Source of the DNA: Clostridia bacterium
GTDB lineage: Bacteria; Bacillota; Clostridia; Oscillospirales; Acutalibacteraceae
DNA: 64,000 nt
Direction of reading: 5' to 3'
Assembly: GCA_017516485.1 (NCBI GenBank)
Contig: JAFXCH010000049.1
Coordinates: 1-64,000, forward strand
Within the stretch, counting starts at the first letter, position 1. The number at the start of each line of letters is the position of its first letter. The notes below the pieces were generated by a model, which was not told the DNA's origin, ran no database searches, and saw only the letters and a list, made by a program, of their open reading frames with translations. A program made the translations under genes and the position numbers. This document shows, piece after piece, positions 7,734-16,909 of the stretch.

Positions 7734-8737
7734 GTAAGTGGTATATAGGAGGTGGCGAAAAGAGTGAGGTCGTAGTCAGCACCCGTATCCGCCTTGCAAG
7801 AAACCTCGAGGATTATCCTTTCCCTGCAAAGCTGAATGCTGCAGGTAAAAAGCAGGTCAATGAGCTTGTGCGTGACGCTCTTCTCGGCGGTTGCGATGAA
7901 GACCTCAGCTATATTGAAATGGAGAGTCTTACCAGAGCACAGGCAATTTCTCTTGCTGAACGCCATCTTATAAGTCCCGAGTTTGCAAGCTCGGTTGGCG
8001 GCAGAGCACTTCTGCTCTCCGATGACGAATCGGTCAGTATTATGCTCTGTGAAGAGGACCACATCCGCCTTCAGGTTATGGAGTCGGGTCTCGCACTTGA
8101 CAGTGCCTATAAGCGTGCAGACAGTATTGATAACGCAATTTCTTCAAAGCTCAAACTTGCGTTTGATGAGCGTATCGGTTTCCTTACACGTTGCCCCACA
8201 AATCTTGGCACTGCAATGAGAGCGTCGGTTATGCTTCATCTGCCGGGTCTTGGCAAAAGCGGTCAGATTACAAAGATTGCCGCAACCGTATCAAAGCTCG
8301 GTCTTATTATCCGTGGTGCATACGGTGAAGGTACATCACCAAGCGGTGATATGTATCAGCTGAGCAATCAGGTTACACTCGGTATCAGTGAAGAAACAGC
8401 ACTCAGTAATCTCAAATCGATTGCACAGCAGCTTGTTGCTCAGGAGCTTGCAATAAGAGCACAGATGCTCCAGAATCCCGTGTGGGAGGATAAGATTTTC
8501 CGTGCACTCGGCATTTTAAGAAGTGCAAGACTTCTCAGCGGTGAAGAATTTATGCAGCTTGCTTCGCTTGTACGTCTGGGTGTAGCTCAGGAAATTATAG
8601 ATGTAAGTATGGAAAAGCTCAGTGAGCTTATGGTTGATATGCAGCCTGCTACAATAAACGCAAGAGAAGGAAGGAATCTTGAGCCGGCTGAAAGAGATGC
8701 AATCAGAGCTAAAGCAGTAAGGGAGGCGTTGGCTTAA
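7730..8737 (+). CDS. mcsB: Protein arginine kinase McsB
   Basis: 335 residues, a phosphagen-kinase-like catalytic domain that phosphorylates protein arginines and marks CtsR and other proteins for ClpCP. Family segments seen are STRIRLARNLEDYPFP at 17-32, the catalytic region FLTRCPTNLGTAMRASVMLH around 151-172, and the IRGAYGEGTSP loop. The length is slightly shorter than the usual 350-360. It overlaps mcsA by 4 bp and is followed after 195 bp by clpC, the protease ATPase that reads the phosphoarginine mark. Confidence 0.95.
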   Translation: MSKWYIGGGEKSEVVVSTRIRLARNLEDYPFPAKLNAAGKKQVNELVRDALLGGCDEDLSYIEMESLTRAQAISLAERHLISPEFASSVGGRALLLSDDESVSIMLCEEDHIRLQVMESGLALDSAYKRADSIDNAISSKLKLAFDERIGFLTRCPTNLGTAMRASVMLHLPGLGKSGQITKIAATVSKLGLIIRGAYGEGTSPSGDMYQLSNQVTLGISEETALSNLKSIAQQLVAQELAIRAQMLQNPVWEDKIFRALGILRSARLLSGEEFMQLASLVRLGVAQEIIDVSMEKLSELMVDMQPATINAREGRNLEPAERDAIRAKAVREALA

Positions 8738-8800
8738 ATTAAGCAATAGAGTAAGATTTTAAAAAGGAAGGTTTTGACGATATATTTACCTGACGGCAAA

Positions 8801-8910
8801 TGCGATATAATCTCATTTTATTCGATTGCGATATAAGCTCGATAAATCTCGCTTGCGATATGATATAAATTCCGTGCGGAATTTATATCGCTGCAGGCTG
8901 TTGAGCCTGC
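8801..8910. repeat. GCGATAT repeat/hairpin cluster in the clpC leader
   Basis: The gap between mcsB and clpC holds three TGCGATAT units about 26-27 bp apart (8801, 8827, 8854), a perfect 13-bp inverted repeat GATATAAATTCCG / CGGAATTTATATC (8862-8889) and a second hairpin GCAGGCT/AGCCTGC (8893-8910). It looks like a miniature dispersed repeat rather than a promoter. Any RNA made here would be strongly folded just before the clpC ribosome site. Confidence 0.7.
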
Positions 8911-8932
8911 AAGGAAGGAGTAGTGATTTTAT

Positions 8933-11377
8933 ATGTACAAATTTACAGGTTTTACAGAAAAGGCAAATGCCGCACTCAACAGTGCTATTGAGGTTGCCGA
9001 GAGTATGGGCCACAGCTATGTTGGCAGTGAGCATCTGCTTGCAGGTTTGCTTCGCAGTGACGGTGGTGCCGCCTGCCTGGCCCTGAATGCAAGGGGTATA
9101 GGCAGTGAGGATGTTGAAAATGTCCTCAAATCAACAATAGGGGTCGGTACACCTACTGTGCTGATTCCTGACGATTTTACACCCAGACTCAAGTATATAA
9201 TCGAGCTTGCAATAGCAGCGGCACGCTCAATGGGTCATAGCTATACGGGTACGGAGCATCTGCTTATGTCGCTAATAAAGGAAGGCTCAAACTGTGCCGT
9301 AAACATTATCGGAAAGCTCGGTGTGTCAGCATCCGATGTGCTGAGTGATACTGTCAAAGCGGTAAACGGCAATAACCCTAAACAGGGTAAGGAAAAGCAC
9401 GGCGAAAAAGGTGGTAAATCCGAAACCCCGACACTTGACCAATTCGGCAGGGAACTAACAAGCCTTGCCGCACAGAATAAGATTGACCCCGTAATCGGCA
9501 GAGAAGAAGAGATAGAAAGAGTAATACAGATTTTGTCACGAAGGACAAAAAACAATCCGTGTCTGATAGGAGAGCCCGGTGTCGGTAAAACCGCAATAGC
9601 AGAGGGACTTGCACTCAAAATTGTCGCAGGCGAAGTGCCTGAAACACTTGCGGATAAGCGAATTGTTTCGCTTGACCTTACGGGCATGGTTGCAGGTACA
9701 AAGTACAGAGGTGACTTTGAGGAGCGTATAAAAGCCGCACTCGAAGAGGTCTCAAAGTGCGGCAATGTGATACTGTTTATTGATGAGCTTCATACGCTCA
9801 TCGGTGCAGGCTCGGCAGAGGGTGCGGTAGATGCTGCAAATATCCTCAAACCCTCACTTGCAAGGGGTGAAATCCAGGTTATCGGTGCGACAACGCTTAC
9901 CGAATACCGCAAGCATATCGAAAAAGATGCCGCACTTGAAAGACGTTTCCAGCCTGTTACCGTAGGTGAGCCGACCGAGGAAGAGGCTATAGAAATTCTT
10001 AAAGGTCTGCGCGATAAATACGAGGCACACCACCGTGTGAGAATCTCGGATGAAGCGATTATTGCTTCTGTCAAGATGTCTGTACGCTATATCGGTGACC
10101 GTTTTCTGCCCGATAAGGCAATCGACCTCGTCGATGAGGCAGGTTCGCGTGTAAGGCTTCGTGCCTTTACAGCTCCGCCCGACTTAAAGGAGCTTGAAGA
10201 AAAGATAAAGTCGCTGTCGGGTGAGATGTCCGATGCAGTGAATTCGCAGGAGTTTGAGCGAGCCGCATCTCTTCGTGACCATAAGCGTGAGCTTGAACTA
10301 AAACTCAGAGAAGAAAAGGATAACTGGCAGCAGAGAAGTTCGGGTACTGCAGGCGAAGTAACCGCAAACGATATAGCTGAAATTGTTTCGGGTTGGACAG
10401 GTATCCCTGTTGTCGAATTAACGCAGGAGGAAAGCCGCAGGCTTCTTAATATGGAGAGCGAGCTTCATGAGCGTATTGTCGGACAGGACGAAGCAGTTAA
10501 AGCAGTGTCACGTGCAATACGCCGCAGCAGAGTAGGGCTCAAAGACCCGAAGCGACCGACGGGCTCATTCATATTCCTAGGACCTACCGGTGTAGGTAAA
10601 ACGGAGCTTTGTAAATCACTTGCCGCATCAATGTTCGGTGATGAAAATGCAATGATAAGGCTCGATATGTCCGAGTATATGGAGAAGCATACGGTGTCCC
10701 GTCTTGTCGGCTCGCCGCCCGGATATGTCGGTTATGATGAGGGCGGTCAGCTTACCGAGCGTGTGCGTCGTAAGCCCTATTCGGTAGTGCTTTTTGACGA
10801 AATTGAGAAAGCTCATCCTGATGTTTTCAATATGCTTCTGCAGATTCTTGATGACGGTATACTAACTGATTCTCAAGGACGCAAGGTCGATTTTAAAAAC
10901 TGTATCATAATTATGACATCGAATATCGGTGCAAAGCAGATTGCGGGCAGCGGTGCATCATCACTCGGTTTCGGCTCTGAAAAAGGTGGCTCAATGAGTG
11001 ATGAGAGAATCAAAGAGGCAGTAATGGGTGAGCTCAAAAACGCTTTCCGTCCCGAGTTCCTCAACAGAGTTGACGATATAATTGTTTTCCGTAAACTTCA
11101 GAAGGAGGATATCGAGCAGATTGCAAAGCGTATGCTTGATTCACTTGCAAAGCGTGTTGCATCAATGCAGGTTACTATCAGTTTTGATGATGCGGCTGTC
11201 AGCAATATTGCCGATGCAGGATTTGACCCCGTCTACGGTGCAAGACCGCTTCGTAGAGCAATACAGTCAAAAATTGAGGATAAGCTCTCGGAAGAAATTC
11301 TTGAGGGCAGAATAAATCCCGGTGATACCTGCGTATGTAAAGCTGACGGTAAAGAGTTTCTTTTTGAAAAGGTATAA
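8933..11377 (+). CDS. clpC: ATP-dependent Clp protease ATP-binding subunit ClpC
   Basis: 814 residues, the usual ClpC length. Two ClpN repeats (about 1-145) are followed by AAA domain 1 with Walker A GEPGVGKTA and Walker B VILFIDELH. A UVR-containing middle domain at about 410-470 carries EFERAASLRDHKREL. AAA domain 2 has GPTGVGKTE and VVLFDEIEKAHPDV. The C-terminal D2-small domain includes GARPLRRAIQ. It unfolds substrates for ClpP, including McsB-phosphorylated proteins. It is the last gene of the ctsR operon, after a repeat-rich 195-bp leader. The start ATG has GGAAGGAG 12 nt upstream. Confidence 0.96.
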   Translation: MYKFTGFTEKANAALNSAIEVAESMGHSYVGSEHLLAGLLRSDGGAACLALNARGIGSEDVENVLKSTIGVGTPTVLIPDDFTPRLKYIIELAIAAARSMGHSYTGTEHLLMSLIKEGSNCAVNIIGKLGVSASDVLSDTVKAVNGNNPKQGKEKHGEKGGKSETPTLDQFGRELTSLAAQNKIDPVIGREEEIERVIQILSRRTKNNPCLIGEPGVGKTAIAEGLALKIVAGEVPETLADKRIVSLDLTGMVAGTKYRGDFEERIKAALEEVSKCGNVILFIDELHTLIGAGSAEGAVDAANILKPSLARGEIQVIGATTLTEYRKHIEKDAALERRFQPVTVGEPTEEEAIEILKGLRDKYEAHHRVRISDEAIIASVKMSVRYIGDRFLPDKAIDLVDEAGSRVRLRAFTAPPDLKELEEKIKSLSGEMSDAVNSQEFERAASLRDHKRELELKLREEKDNWQQRSSGTAGEVTANDIAEIVSGWTGIPVVELTQEESRRLLNMESELHERIVGQDEAVKAVSRAIRRSRVGLKDPKRPTGSFIFLGPTGVGKTELCKSLAASMFGDENAMIRLDMSEYMEKHTVSRLVGSPPGYVGYDEGGQLTERVRRKPYSVVLFDEIEKAHPDVFNMLLQILDDGILTDSQGRKVDFKNCIIIMTSNIGAKQIAGSGASSLGFGSEKGGSMSDERIKEAVMGELKNAFRPEFLNRVDDIIVFRKLQKEDIEQIAKRMLDSLAKRVASMQVTISFDDAAVSNIADAGFDPVYGARPLRRAIQSKIEDKLSEEILEGRINPGDTCVCKADGKEFLFEKV

Positions 11378-11390
11378 GGAGTTAAAATAA

Positions 11391-11426
11391 AAAACTGCAA
11401 GGAATTTTAAAATTCCTTGCAGTTTT
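11391..11426. terminator. Bidirectional terminator between clpC and hslO
   Basis: A perfect palindrome with arms AAAACTGCAAGGAATTTT and its complement; T-rich on both strands. It ends the convergent clpC and hslO transcripts. Confidence 0.85.
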
Positions 11427-11438
11427 GCTTTGCTTATT

Positions 11439-12314
11439 TTATTCGCTTGCTCTTTTTGCGAGGTTGAGCATATCTTTGCTTGTAAAGTTATACACCTTGT
11501 CACAGAAATGGCAGGTTACGCTTGTAACGTCGTCGTTTGCCATATCCTCAAGCTCTGCCTTGCCGGTCGTAATAAGTGCCGCTTCAACACGCTCTCTTGA
11601 GCAGTTGCAGCGGTATTCTGGTGCACTTTCATCGAGCAGGTCAAGCTCGAATTCGGGCAGTGCACGCTTGCAGATTTCTTCAAGTGTCATACCTGCAGAG
11701 AGCATCTGTGTGACTGATGGAAGACCCTCAAGTCCGCGCTCAACAGCGTCTATTGTTTCTTCGCTTGTGAAAGGAAGAAGCTGAATAAGAAATCCGCCTG
11801 CCGCTCTGATAGAAAGGTCAGGGTTGACGAGTACGCCAAGTGCACATACGGTAGGTGTCTGCTCACTTGTTGCGTAGTAGCTTGTTATATCTTCTGCAAT
11901 TTCACCCGATACAAGCTGCATCTGTGCAATGTACGGCTCTTTAAGTCCGAGGTCTTTCATAACAGTGAGTGTGCCGTTACCGATTGCACCCGAAACGTCA
12001 AGCTTTCCTTTGTTGTTGAGCTCAATTTCAACTACGGGGTTTGAAACGTAACCACGGCAGTTACCGCTGCTGTCCGAAACGGCTATAATTGAGCCTGCAG
12101 GGCCGTCGCCGTTGATTCTGAGTGTCAGTGTGTCGTCCTTGCCCTTGAGCATATCGCCCATCATTGATGCGGCGGCAAGCAGCCTGCCGAGTGCCGCAGA
12201 GGTGACAGCGGATGTCTTGTGAATCTGCTGTGCTTTTTCAGCTATGTCTGTTGCGTCAACAGCCATTATCATAACTTCTCCGGTAGTGGAGATGTTTCTT
12301 ATAATTCTACCCAT
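11439..12314 (-). CDS. hslO: 33-kDa redox-regulated chaperone Hsp33
   Basis: 291 residues. It is a holdase activated by oxidative unfolding. The C-terminal zinc site is complete: CNC near residue 234 and CHFC near residue 268. The GDGPAGSIIAVSDSSGNCRG and GFLIQLLP segments match the family core. It starts immediately after the stop of the upstream methyltransferase and is the last gene of a yerC-methyltransferase-hslO unit. The AGGAAAG Shine-Dalgarno supports the start. Placing a redox chaperone opposite the clpC operon groups two protein-quality systems. Confidence 0.95.
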   Translation of the reverse strand: MGRIIRNISTTGEVMIMAVDATDIAEKAQQIHKTSAVTSAALGRLLAAASMMGDMLKGKDDTLTLRINGDGPAGSIIAVSDSSGNCRGYVSNPVVEIELNNKGKLDVSGAIGNGTLTVMKDLGLKEPYIAQMQLVSGEIAEDITSYYATSEQTPTVCALGVLVNPDLSIRAAGGFLIQLLPFTSEETIDAVERGLEGLPSVTQMLSAGMTLEEICKRALPEFELDLLDESAPEYRCNCSRERVEAALITTGKAELEDMANDDVTSVTCHFCDKVYNFTSKDMLNLAKRASE

Positions 12315-13061
12315 TTACTCTTTCCTCGCAATTACAAATAGTCTTTCTGAATTTTCTTGCGGTGCATCGTGGCTCAACTCGTCATATACCGCAACAGTTT
12401 CAAATCCTGCCTTGGTCAGCATCTCTTTTATATCGGATAGGGGATAGGCGCGCTCGCAGAAGCTTTCCTGCATACGCTCGTATATTCCGTCTTCAATCTC
12501 TTCAAAAATATCAAGGTCAATCTGTACCGTATCACTTGATTTGTCAAGCGTATTCTGCCATACGCAGAATACATCGTCGAGGTCATATACAAACGTGTTG
12601 TCGGCAAGTATGTTGCGATGTTTGTATACGGTATTGATGTCAAAAACAAATATGCCGCCCGGCTCTGTAAAGAGGGAAACCTTGTCGAATGCTGCCTGTA
12701 CGTCTTGCTCTTCAGTCAGGTGATTTATGCTGTCGAGAGTGCATATTGCGGCGTTTATTGTGCCGTACAGGTCAAGCTCCTGCATCGTCTGGCACAGAAA
12801 CATAATACTCTGTTCACTCTCTGCGGCATTGTTCATAGCAATGCTGAGCATTTCACCGCTTGCATCTACGCCGATTACCTCATATCCGCGCTTTGACATC
12901 TCAACGCTGAGTGTACCTGTGCCGCAGGCAAGGTCAAGCAAAATGCCGCCCGTAATACCGTTTTCGGCAAGCAGGTCGGCAATGTACTGAGCACGTGCGG
13001 CGTAATTAACATTTTCGGTCAGTGTGTCATAAACGCTTGAAAAAAAGCTGTATCCGTTCAT
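12315..13061 (-). CDS. Class I SAM-dependent methyltransferase
   Basis: 248 residues from ATG at 13061. The frame is open 35 codons further, but that would overlap most of the YerC gene and lacks family similarity. Motif I is LLDLACGTGTLSVEMSKRGY, followed by an acidic strand-2 end (VIGVDAS) and AAICTLDSINHL. The methyl acceptor is unknown; it resembles small-molecule methyltransferases of the YqeM/ubiE-like group found beside Firmicutes housekeeping genes. Its start is 1 bp after the YerC stop, and its stop abuts the hslO start, so it is tightly coupled to both. Confidence 0.8.
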   Translation of the reverse strand: MNGYSFFSSVYDTLTENVNYAARAQYIADLLAENGITGGILLDLACGTGTLSVEMSKRGYEVIGVDASGEMLSIAMNNAAESEQSIMFLCQTMQELDLYGTINAAICTLDSINHLTEEQDVQAAFDKVSLFTEPGGIFVFDINTVYKHRNILADNTFVYDLDDVFCVWQNTLDKSSDTVQIDLDIFEEIEDGIYERMQESFCERAYPLSDIKEMLTKAGFETVAVYDELSHDAPQENSERLFVIARKE

Positions 13062-13062
13062 T

Positions 13063-13365
13063 TTATTTGTCGCCCTTTTCGGCAAGGCGCTTGAAGATTT
13101 CGTCGTAGCCGTTGCAGCCGTAGATGAGTGAGCGATTAACACGGCTGATTGTAGCAGTGCTTGCACCTGTTTCTTTAACGATTTCGCTGTATACTCTCTT
13201 ATCGCGGAGCATCTTTGCTACAACAATGCGCTGTGACATAGACTTAAGCTCTGTCATTGTGCAAAGGTCTTCAAAAAAGTCGTAACCTTCTTCAAGGTCA
13301 CGAAGCTCAAGAATAGCCTCGATAAGGAATTTGATGTTGTCATCTTCTCTGATATTGCGGGGCAT
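13063..13365 (-). CDS. yerC: YerC/YecD family TrpR-related DNA-binding protein
   Basis: 100 residues, typical length. A TrpR-like helix-turn-helix is visible: LKSMSQRIVVAKMLRDKRVY, then SEIVKETGASTATISRVNR. YerC proteins are small putative regulators conserved in Firmicutes; the ligand and targets are unknown. It is first in the operon with the methyltransferase and hslO. The ATG follows GGAGGGATTGTT. Confidence 0.88.
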   Translation of the reverse strand: MPRNIREDDNIKFLIEAILELRDLEEGYDFFEDLCTMTELKSMSQRIVVAKMLRDKRVYSEIVKETGASTATISRVNRSLIYGCNGYDEIFKRLAEKGDK

Positions 13366-13482
13366 AACAATCCCTCCGAAATAATATTTTAAATTATTTT
13401 ACCACATTGAAGTAATAAAATCAATGCAATATTTTAAAAATTTACAGTGTTAAAGCGAGAGAACTTCAGCAAAATGTTTTTC

Positions 13483-13511
13483 TTGACATTAATTGGTCTA
13501 TATTATATAAT
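13483..13511 (+). promoter_or_regulatory. greA-lysS promoter
   Basis: Consensus TTGACA (13483-13488), 17-bp spacer, TATAAT (13506-13511), in an AT-rich 200-bp gap. Confidence 0.85.
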
Positions 13512-13562
13512 ATTATGAATTCTAATATAATTAAAAATCAATTTGAAAGGATTGACGGATAA

Positions 13563-14024
13563 ATGGCACAGGAATTTACCAGAGAGGGCTACGAAAAACT
13601 TGCTGAGGAGCTCGAATATCTCAAAACAGAAGGCAGACATAAAGCTGCCGAAGATATTAAGGAAGCACGTTCACACGGTGACCTTTCCGAAAACGCAGAA
13701 TACGATGAGGCTATGAACGACCAGGGTCGTCTCGAAGCACGTATCACAGAGCTTGAGGGTATCCTCAAGGATGCTATCATTATCAGCGATGCCGAGCTTG
13801 ATGCTGTTCACGTCGGCTCTGTTATCGTTCTTAAAGATATGGATGATGGCGAAGAAGAAGAGTACGTAATCCTTGGTGAAAACGAGTCTTCAAAGGATGA
13901 AAACTACATTTCTGCCGAGTCTCCTGCAGGTAAGGCTATCATGGGCAAAAAAGAGGGCGAAGTTGTTCAGGTTGAAGCACCCGGCGGTGTATTCAGCTAC
14001 CAGATCGCAAAAATCATAAAGTAA
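13563..14024 (+). CDS. greA: Transcription elongation factor GreA
   Basis: 153 residues, typical length. The N-terminal coiled coil (EGYEKLAEELEYLKTEGRHK, then DLSENAEYDEAMNDQ) carries the acidic tip that stimulates RNA cleavage by backtracked polymerase. The C-terminal FKBP-like domain ends with SPAGKAIMGKKEGE. It is followed after 26 bp by lysS, a common Clostridia gene pair, and both share the consensus promoter at 13483-13511. Confidence 0.96.
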   Translation: MAQEFTREGYEKLAEELEYLKTEGRHKAAEDIKEARSHGDLSENAEYDEAMNDQGRLEARITELEGILKDAIIISDAELDAVHVGSVIVLKDMDDGEEEEYVILGENESSKDENYISAESPAGKAIMGKKEGEVVQVEAPGGVFSYQIAKIIK

Positions 14025-14050
14025 GTATTTTACTTGAGAGGATAATCAAA

Positions 14051-15556
14051 ATGGCAGAAGAAAATATCATCCTTACTCCCGAAGAAGAAGTAAAGAGCGA
14101 AAACGAGCAGAGAGCAATCCGCCTCGAAAAGCTTGAAGCACTTCAGCAGGCAGGTAAGGATCCGTTTGAAATAACACTTGCAGAGCAGACAATTACTGCT
14201 GCCGAGATCAATGCAAGATTTGAGGAGCTTGAAAACTCCGAGGTTACAATCTGCGGCCGTATTATGACATGGCGCGATATGGGTAAGGCGAACTTTATCG
14301 ATATCCGTGACCGTTCTGACCGTATGCAGATTTACGTGCGTATTAATGACATCGGCGAAGAGAATTTTGCCGAGTTCAAGAAGTGGGATATCGGCGATAT
14401 TGTCGAGGTCAAAGGCTTTGTTTTCCGCACACGTCGCGGTGAAATCTCTGTCCACGCTCAGCAGATACGTCTTCTCTCCAAGTCACTTCTTCCTCTTGCA
14501 GAGAAATACCACGGCCTTACAGATACCGATACCCGCTACCGTCAGCGTTACCTCGACCTCATTATGAATCCCGAGGTTAAGGATACATTCTACAAGCGTT
14601 CAGCTATCCTTCGTGCAATCCGTAAGTATCTCGATGGCGAGAATTTCATCGAGGTTGAGACTCCTATCCTTGTCAGCAACGCAGGCGGTGCTGCTGCAAG
14701 ACCTTTCATGACTCACCACAACGCTCTTGATGAGGATTTCAAGCTTCGTATTTCACTCGAGCTTTACCTCAAGCGCCTTATTGTCGGCGGTATGGAGCGT
14801 GTTTACGAAATCGGCAGAGTTTTCCGTAACGAGGGTTGCGATACAAGACACAACCCCGAATTTACTCTTATGGAGCTCTATCAGGCATATACAGACTACA
14901 ACGGCATGATGGACCTTACAGAGAATCTTTACCGCTATGTTGCACAGGAAGTTCTCGGTACAACAAAGGTTGTCTACAACGGAGTTGAGATGGATCTCGG
15001 CAAGCCCTTCGAGCGTATCACTATGGTTGACGCTGTTAAGAAGTACGCAGGCGTTGACTGGAACGAGGTCGAGACTCTTGAGCAGGCTCGTGAGCTTGCA
15101 GACAAGCACCATGTCGAGTATGAGAAGCGCCATGGCAAGGGCGATATCCTCGCTCTCTTCTTTGAAGAGTATGCAGAGGAGCACCTTATTCAGCCGACAT
15201 TCGTTATGGATCACCCGATTGAGATTTCTCCGCTCACAAAGAAAAAGCCGGGCAATCCCGACTATGTTGAGCGTTTTGAGTTCTTTATGAATGGTTGGGA
15301 GATGGCAAACGCTTACTCCGAGCTGAACGACCCGATCGACCAGCGTGAGCGTTTCAAGGCTCAGGAAGCACTTCTCGCACAGGGCGACGACGAGGCTAAC
15401 ACAACTGATGAGGACTTCCTCACGGCACTCGAGTACGGTATGCCCCCCACGGGCGGTATCGGCTTCGGTATCGACAGAATGTGTATGCTCCTTACCGATT
15501 CCTCCGCTATCCGCGACGTCCTCCTCTTCCCCACAATGAAACCCCTTTCAGAGTAA
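14051..15556 (+). CDS. lysS: Lysyl-tRNA synthetase, class II
   Basis: 501 residues, the bacterial class II length. The N-terminal OB fold covers about 60-165 (EVTICGRIMTWRDMGKANF). The catalytic domain has motif 1 near RSAILRAIRKYL, motif 2 as FRNEGCDTRHNPEFTLMELY, and motif 3 as GIGFGIDRMCMLLTD. It charges tRNA-Lys. The extreme 3' end contains a 13-bp sequence that recurs beyond the restriction islet (19345-19357), so lysS may have been the insertion target. A terminator follows at 15562. Confidence 0.97.
   Translation: MAEENIILTPEEEVKSENEQRAIRLEKLEALQQAGKDPFEITLAEQTITAAEINARFEELENSEVTICGRIMTWRDMGKANFIDIRDRSDRMQIYVRINDIGEENFAEFKKWDIGDIVEVKGFVFRTRRGEISVHAQQIRLLSKSLLPLAEKYHGLTDTDTRYRQRYLDLIMNPEVKDTFYKRSAILRAIRKYLDGENFIEVETPILVSNAGGAAARPFMTHHNALDEDFKLRISLELYLKRLIVGGMERVYEIGRVFRNEGCDTRHNPEFTLMELYQAYTDYNGMMDLTENLYRYVAQEVLGTTKVVYNGVEMDLGKPFERITMVDAVKKYAGVDWNEVETLEQARELADKHHVEYEKRHGKGDILALFFEEYAEEHLIQPTFVMDHPIEISPLTKKKPGNPDYVERFEFFMNGWEMANAYSELNDPIDQRERFKAQEALLAQGDDEANTTDEDFLTALEYGMPPTGGIGFGIDRMCMLLTDSSAIRDVLLFPTMKPLSE
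15528..15540. repeat. 13-bp direct repeat, left copy (inside lysS 3' end)
   Basis: TCCCCACAATGAA, identical to 19345-19357 on the far side of the R-M genes. A looser match (CTATCC..GC) precedes both copies. This fits left and right junctions of an integrated islet. Confidence 0.6.
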
Positions 15557-15561
15557 TCTTA

Positions 15562-15599
15562 AGCCGAAAGCGCTTATTTCAAGGCGTTTTCGGCTTTTT
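15562..15599 (+). terminator. lysS terminator
   Basis: Hairpin AGCCGAAAGCGC / GGCGTTTTCGGCT then TTTTT; a few mismatches in the stem. Confidence 0.75.
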
Positions 15600-15637
15600 C
15601 TTTATCCAAATTATTGCTTAAAAATGTGATTTACGAC

Positions 15638-15675
15638 AAAACGAGCCATTCGTAAAAAGACGAATGGCTCGTTTT
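15638..15675. terminator. Terminator of the R-M operon
   Basis: Perfect arms AAAACGAGCCATTCG / CGAATGGCTCGTTTT; usable in both directions, located just after the specificity gene stop on the minus strand. Confidence 0.85.
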
Positions 15676-15682
15676 ATTTGTT

Positions 15683-16909
15683 TTAGGATTTGTTTACAAT
15701 TTTTTTGGTTGCTTTGATTTTTGCATCGCTGTACTTAACCACATCTTTTATGGCTAATTTCTTGATTGCAGATATGAAAGTATCCATAAACGCAAAATCA
15801 ATTTTGCCATCCTTTTCGGGTAGTCTGATCTCCTTATGTTTTACAACATTCCATCCACCCAATTTGTTCTTGTAGGAGTAAATCGGCAAATCTGTCACCT
15901 TGTTAATACACATAACCATAAACAAATATTGGTTAGGTGTAGGTTTGTTATATGCCAATTTCCATTGGATAGCATAAGAGTCCGAAAGAACGGTAAAGTC
16001 TCTTGACTGATAATAAGCTCTGTAAACATCGCTGTTAGAAGGGAGAGAAATTACATCGCTTATGACAGTCGCTCCTGCTTTAGGAGCATAATAATTCAAC
16101 CCTTGATTTTGGAAACTGGAGGTAAGACAAGGAAGTACACAATCGTCAGTCGGCTGTTTTGGTAGTTCCTTTGCCTTGTACGGTAATTTCTTTGTCGTTA
16201 CCTTTTCAAAGAGATTACCTACAGTATATGTACCCCAATTATCGTCGCCAAGTTTAGCAAATTTCTGAAGAGTTTTGAGCTCTTCATTCGATAATTTGCA
16301 ATTATCGAATCCGCTTACTTTTAAGTAAGCGGATAGCTCAGCTATCCGCTGAACTTCCAGCTCAGCTATAAAGGATTCCATAAAGTCAAAATCAATTTCA
16401 CCGTTTTTTAAAGGAAGTTTAATTTTATGTTGTTTAATATCTTCTAACTTGTACCCGCCTTGCTGTCCATCATATAACGATACAAATCTTTGGATGTTTG
16501 CAATCATAAAATATGCAATCCTTTTATTCCATTTTTGAAAAATGTTTCTAGGGGAAAGTTTATTTATATTTTGCGAGCAGTAATATTCTTCCGTTTGATA
16601 TTTAACATATTTGTAGTTGCCGATAACAGTTGCAGTTATTGTATATGGTTCATTTGGCTCAAATTCTCTTCTTTGGATTTTTCCTTGTATGCCGTTGTTT
16701 TCAAAAGTTCTTCCTACAAAATTTACACCCGTATCAGTAAAATCGATAGCATTACTGTCAAGAGACTTCGTTCCTGTAATATCAAATAACTGCTGTAGCT
16801 CGTATTCGCCCCACTTAACTGATAGTAGCCTTTTGTTAAGTGAGGCTTCTATTTTCCCAGGCGGTCGTCCTCCGGATTTTGATGTCTTAATAGTGTTGAT
16901 ACTTCCCAA
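15683..16909 (-). CDS. Specificity (S) subunit of a BcgI-like restriction-modification system
   Basis: 408 residues in two similar halves. Each half has a target recognition domain starting with a WGxY(E/T)-x-LF motif (about 33 and 229) and ending with GGxx(K/N)-(V/L) plus an IDF(D/A)FM(E/D)(S/T)FI helix. This is the arrangement of S subunits reading a bipartite DNA site. It would direct the fused nuclease/methylase at 16849. The longest frame starts at a TTG (16909) that overlaps the partner gene by 61 bp and has no clear Shine-Dalgarno, so the exact start is uncertain. Two adjacent palindromes lie in the central spacer (16311-16350). Confidence 0.82.
   Translation of the reverse strand: MGSINTIKTSKSGGRPPGKIEASLNKRLLSVKWGEYELQQLFDITGTKSLDSNAIDFTDTGVNFVGRTFENNGIQGKIQRREFEPNEPYTITATVIGNYKYVKYQTEEYYCSQNINKLSPRNIFQKWNKRIAYFMIANIQRFVSLYDGQQGGYKLEDIKQHKIKLPLKNGEIDFDFMESFIAELEVQRIAELSAYLKVSGFDNCKLSNEELKTLQKFAKLGDDNWGTYTVGNLFEKVTTKKLPYKAKELPKQPTDDCVLPCLTSSFQNQGLNYYAPKAGATVISDVISLPSNSDVYRAYYQSRDFTVLSDSYAIQWKLAYNKPTPNQYLFMVMCINKVTDLPIYSYKNKLGGWNVVKHKEIRLPEKDGKIDFAFMDTFISAIKKLAIKDVVKYSDAKIKATKKIVNKS
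16311..16350. repeat. Two abutting palindromes inside the S gene
   Basis: CCGCTTACTT-TT-AAGTAAGCGG (16311-16332) overlaps AGCGGATAGCT-C-AGCTATCCGCT (16328-16350). Both are perfect and lie in the segment coding for the helix between the two target-recognition domains. AGCTCAGCTAT recurs just after. Confidence 0.8.

Noticed and set aside
7544-8062. 172-codon minus-strand ORF over mcsA/mcsB
   Set aside because: Shadow of two strongly supported, overlapping genes.
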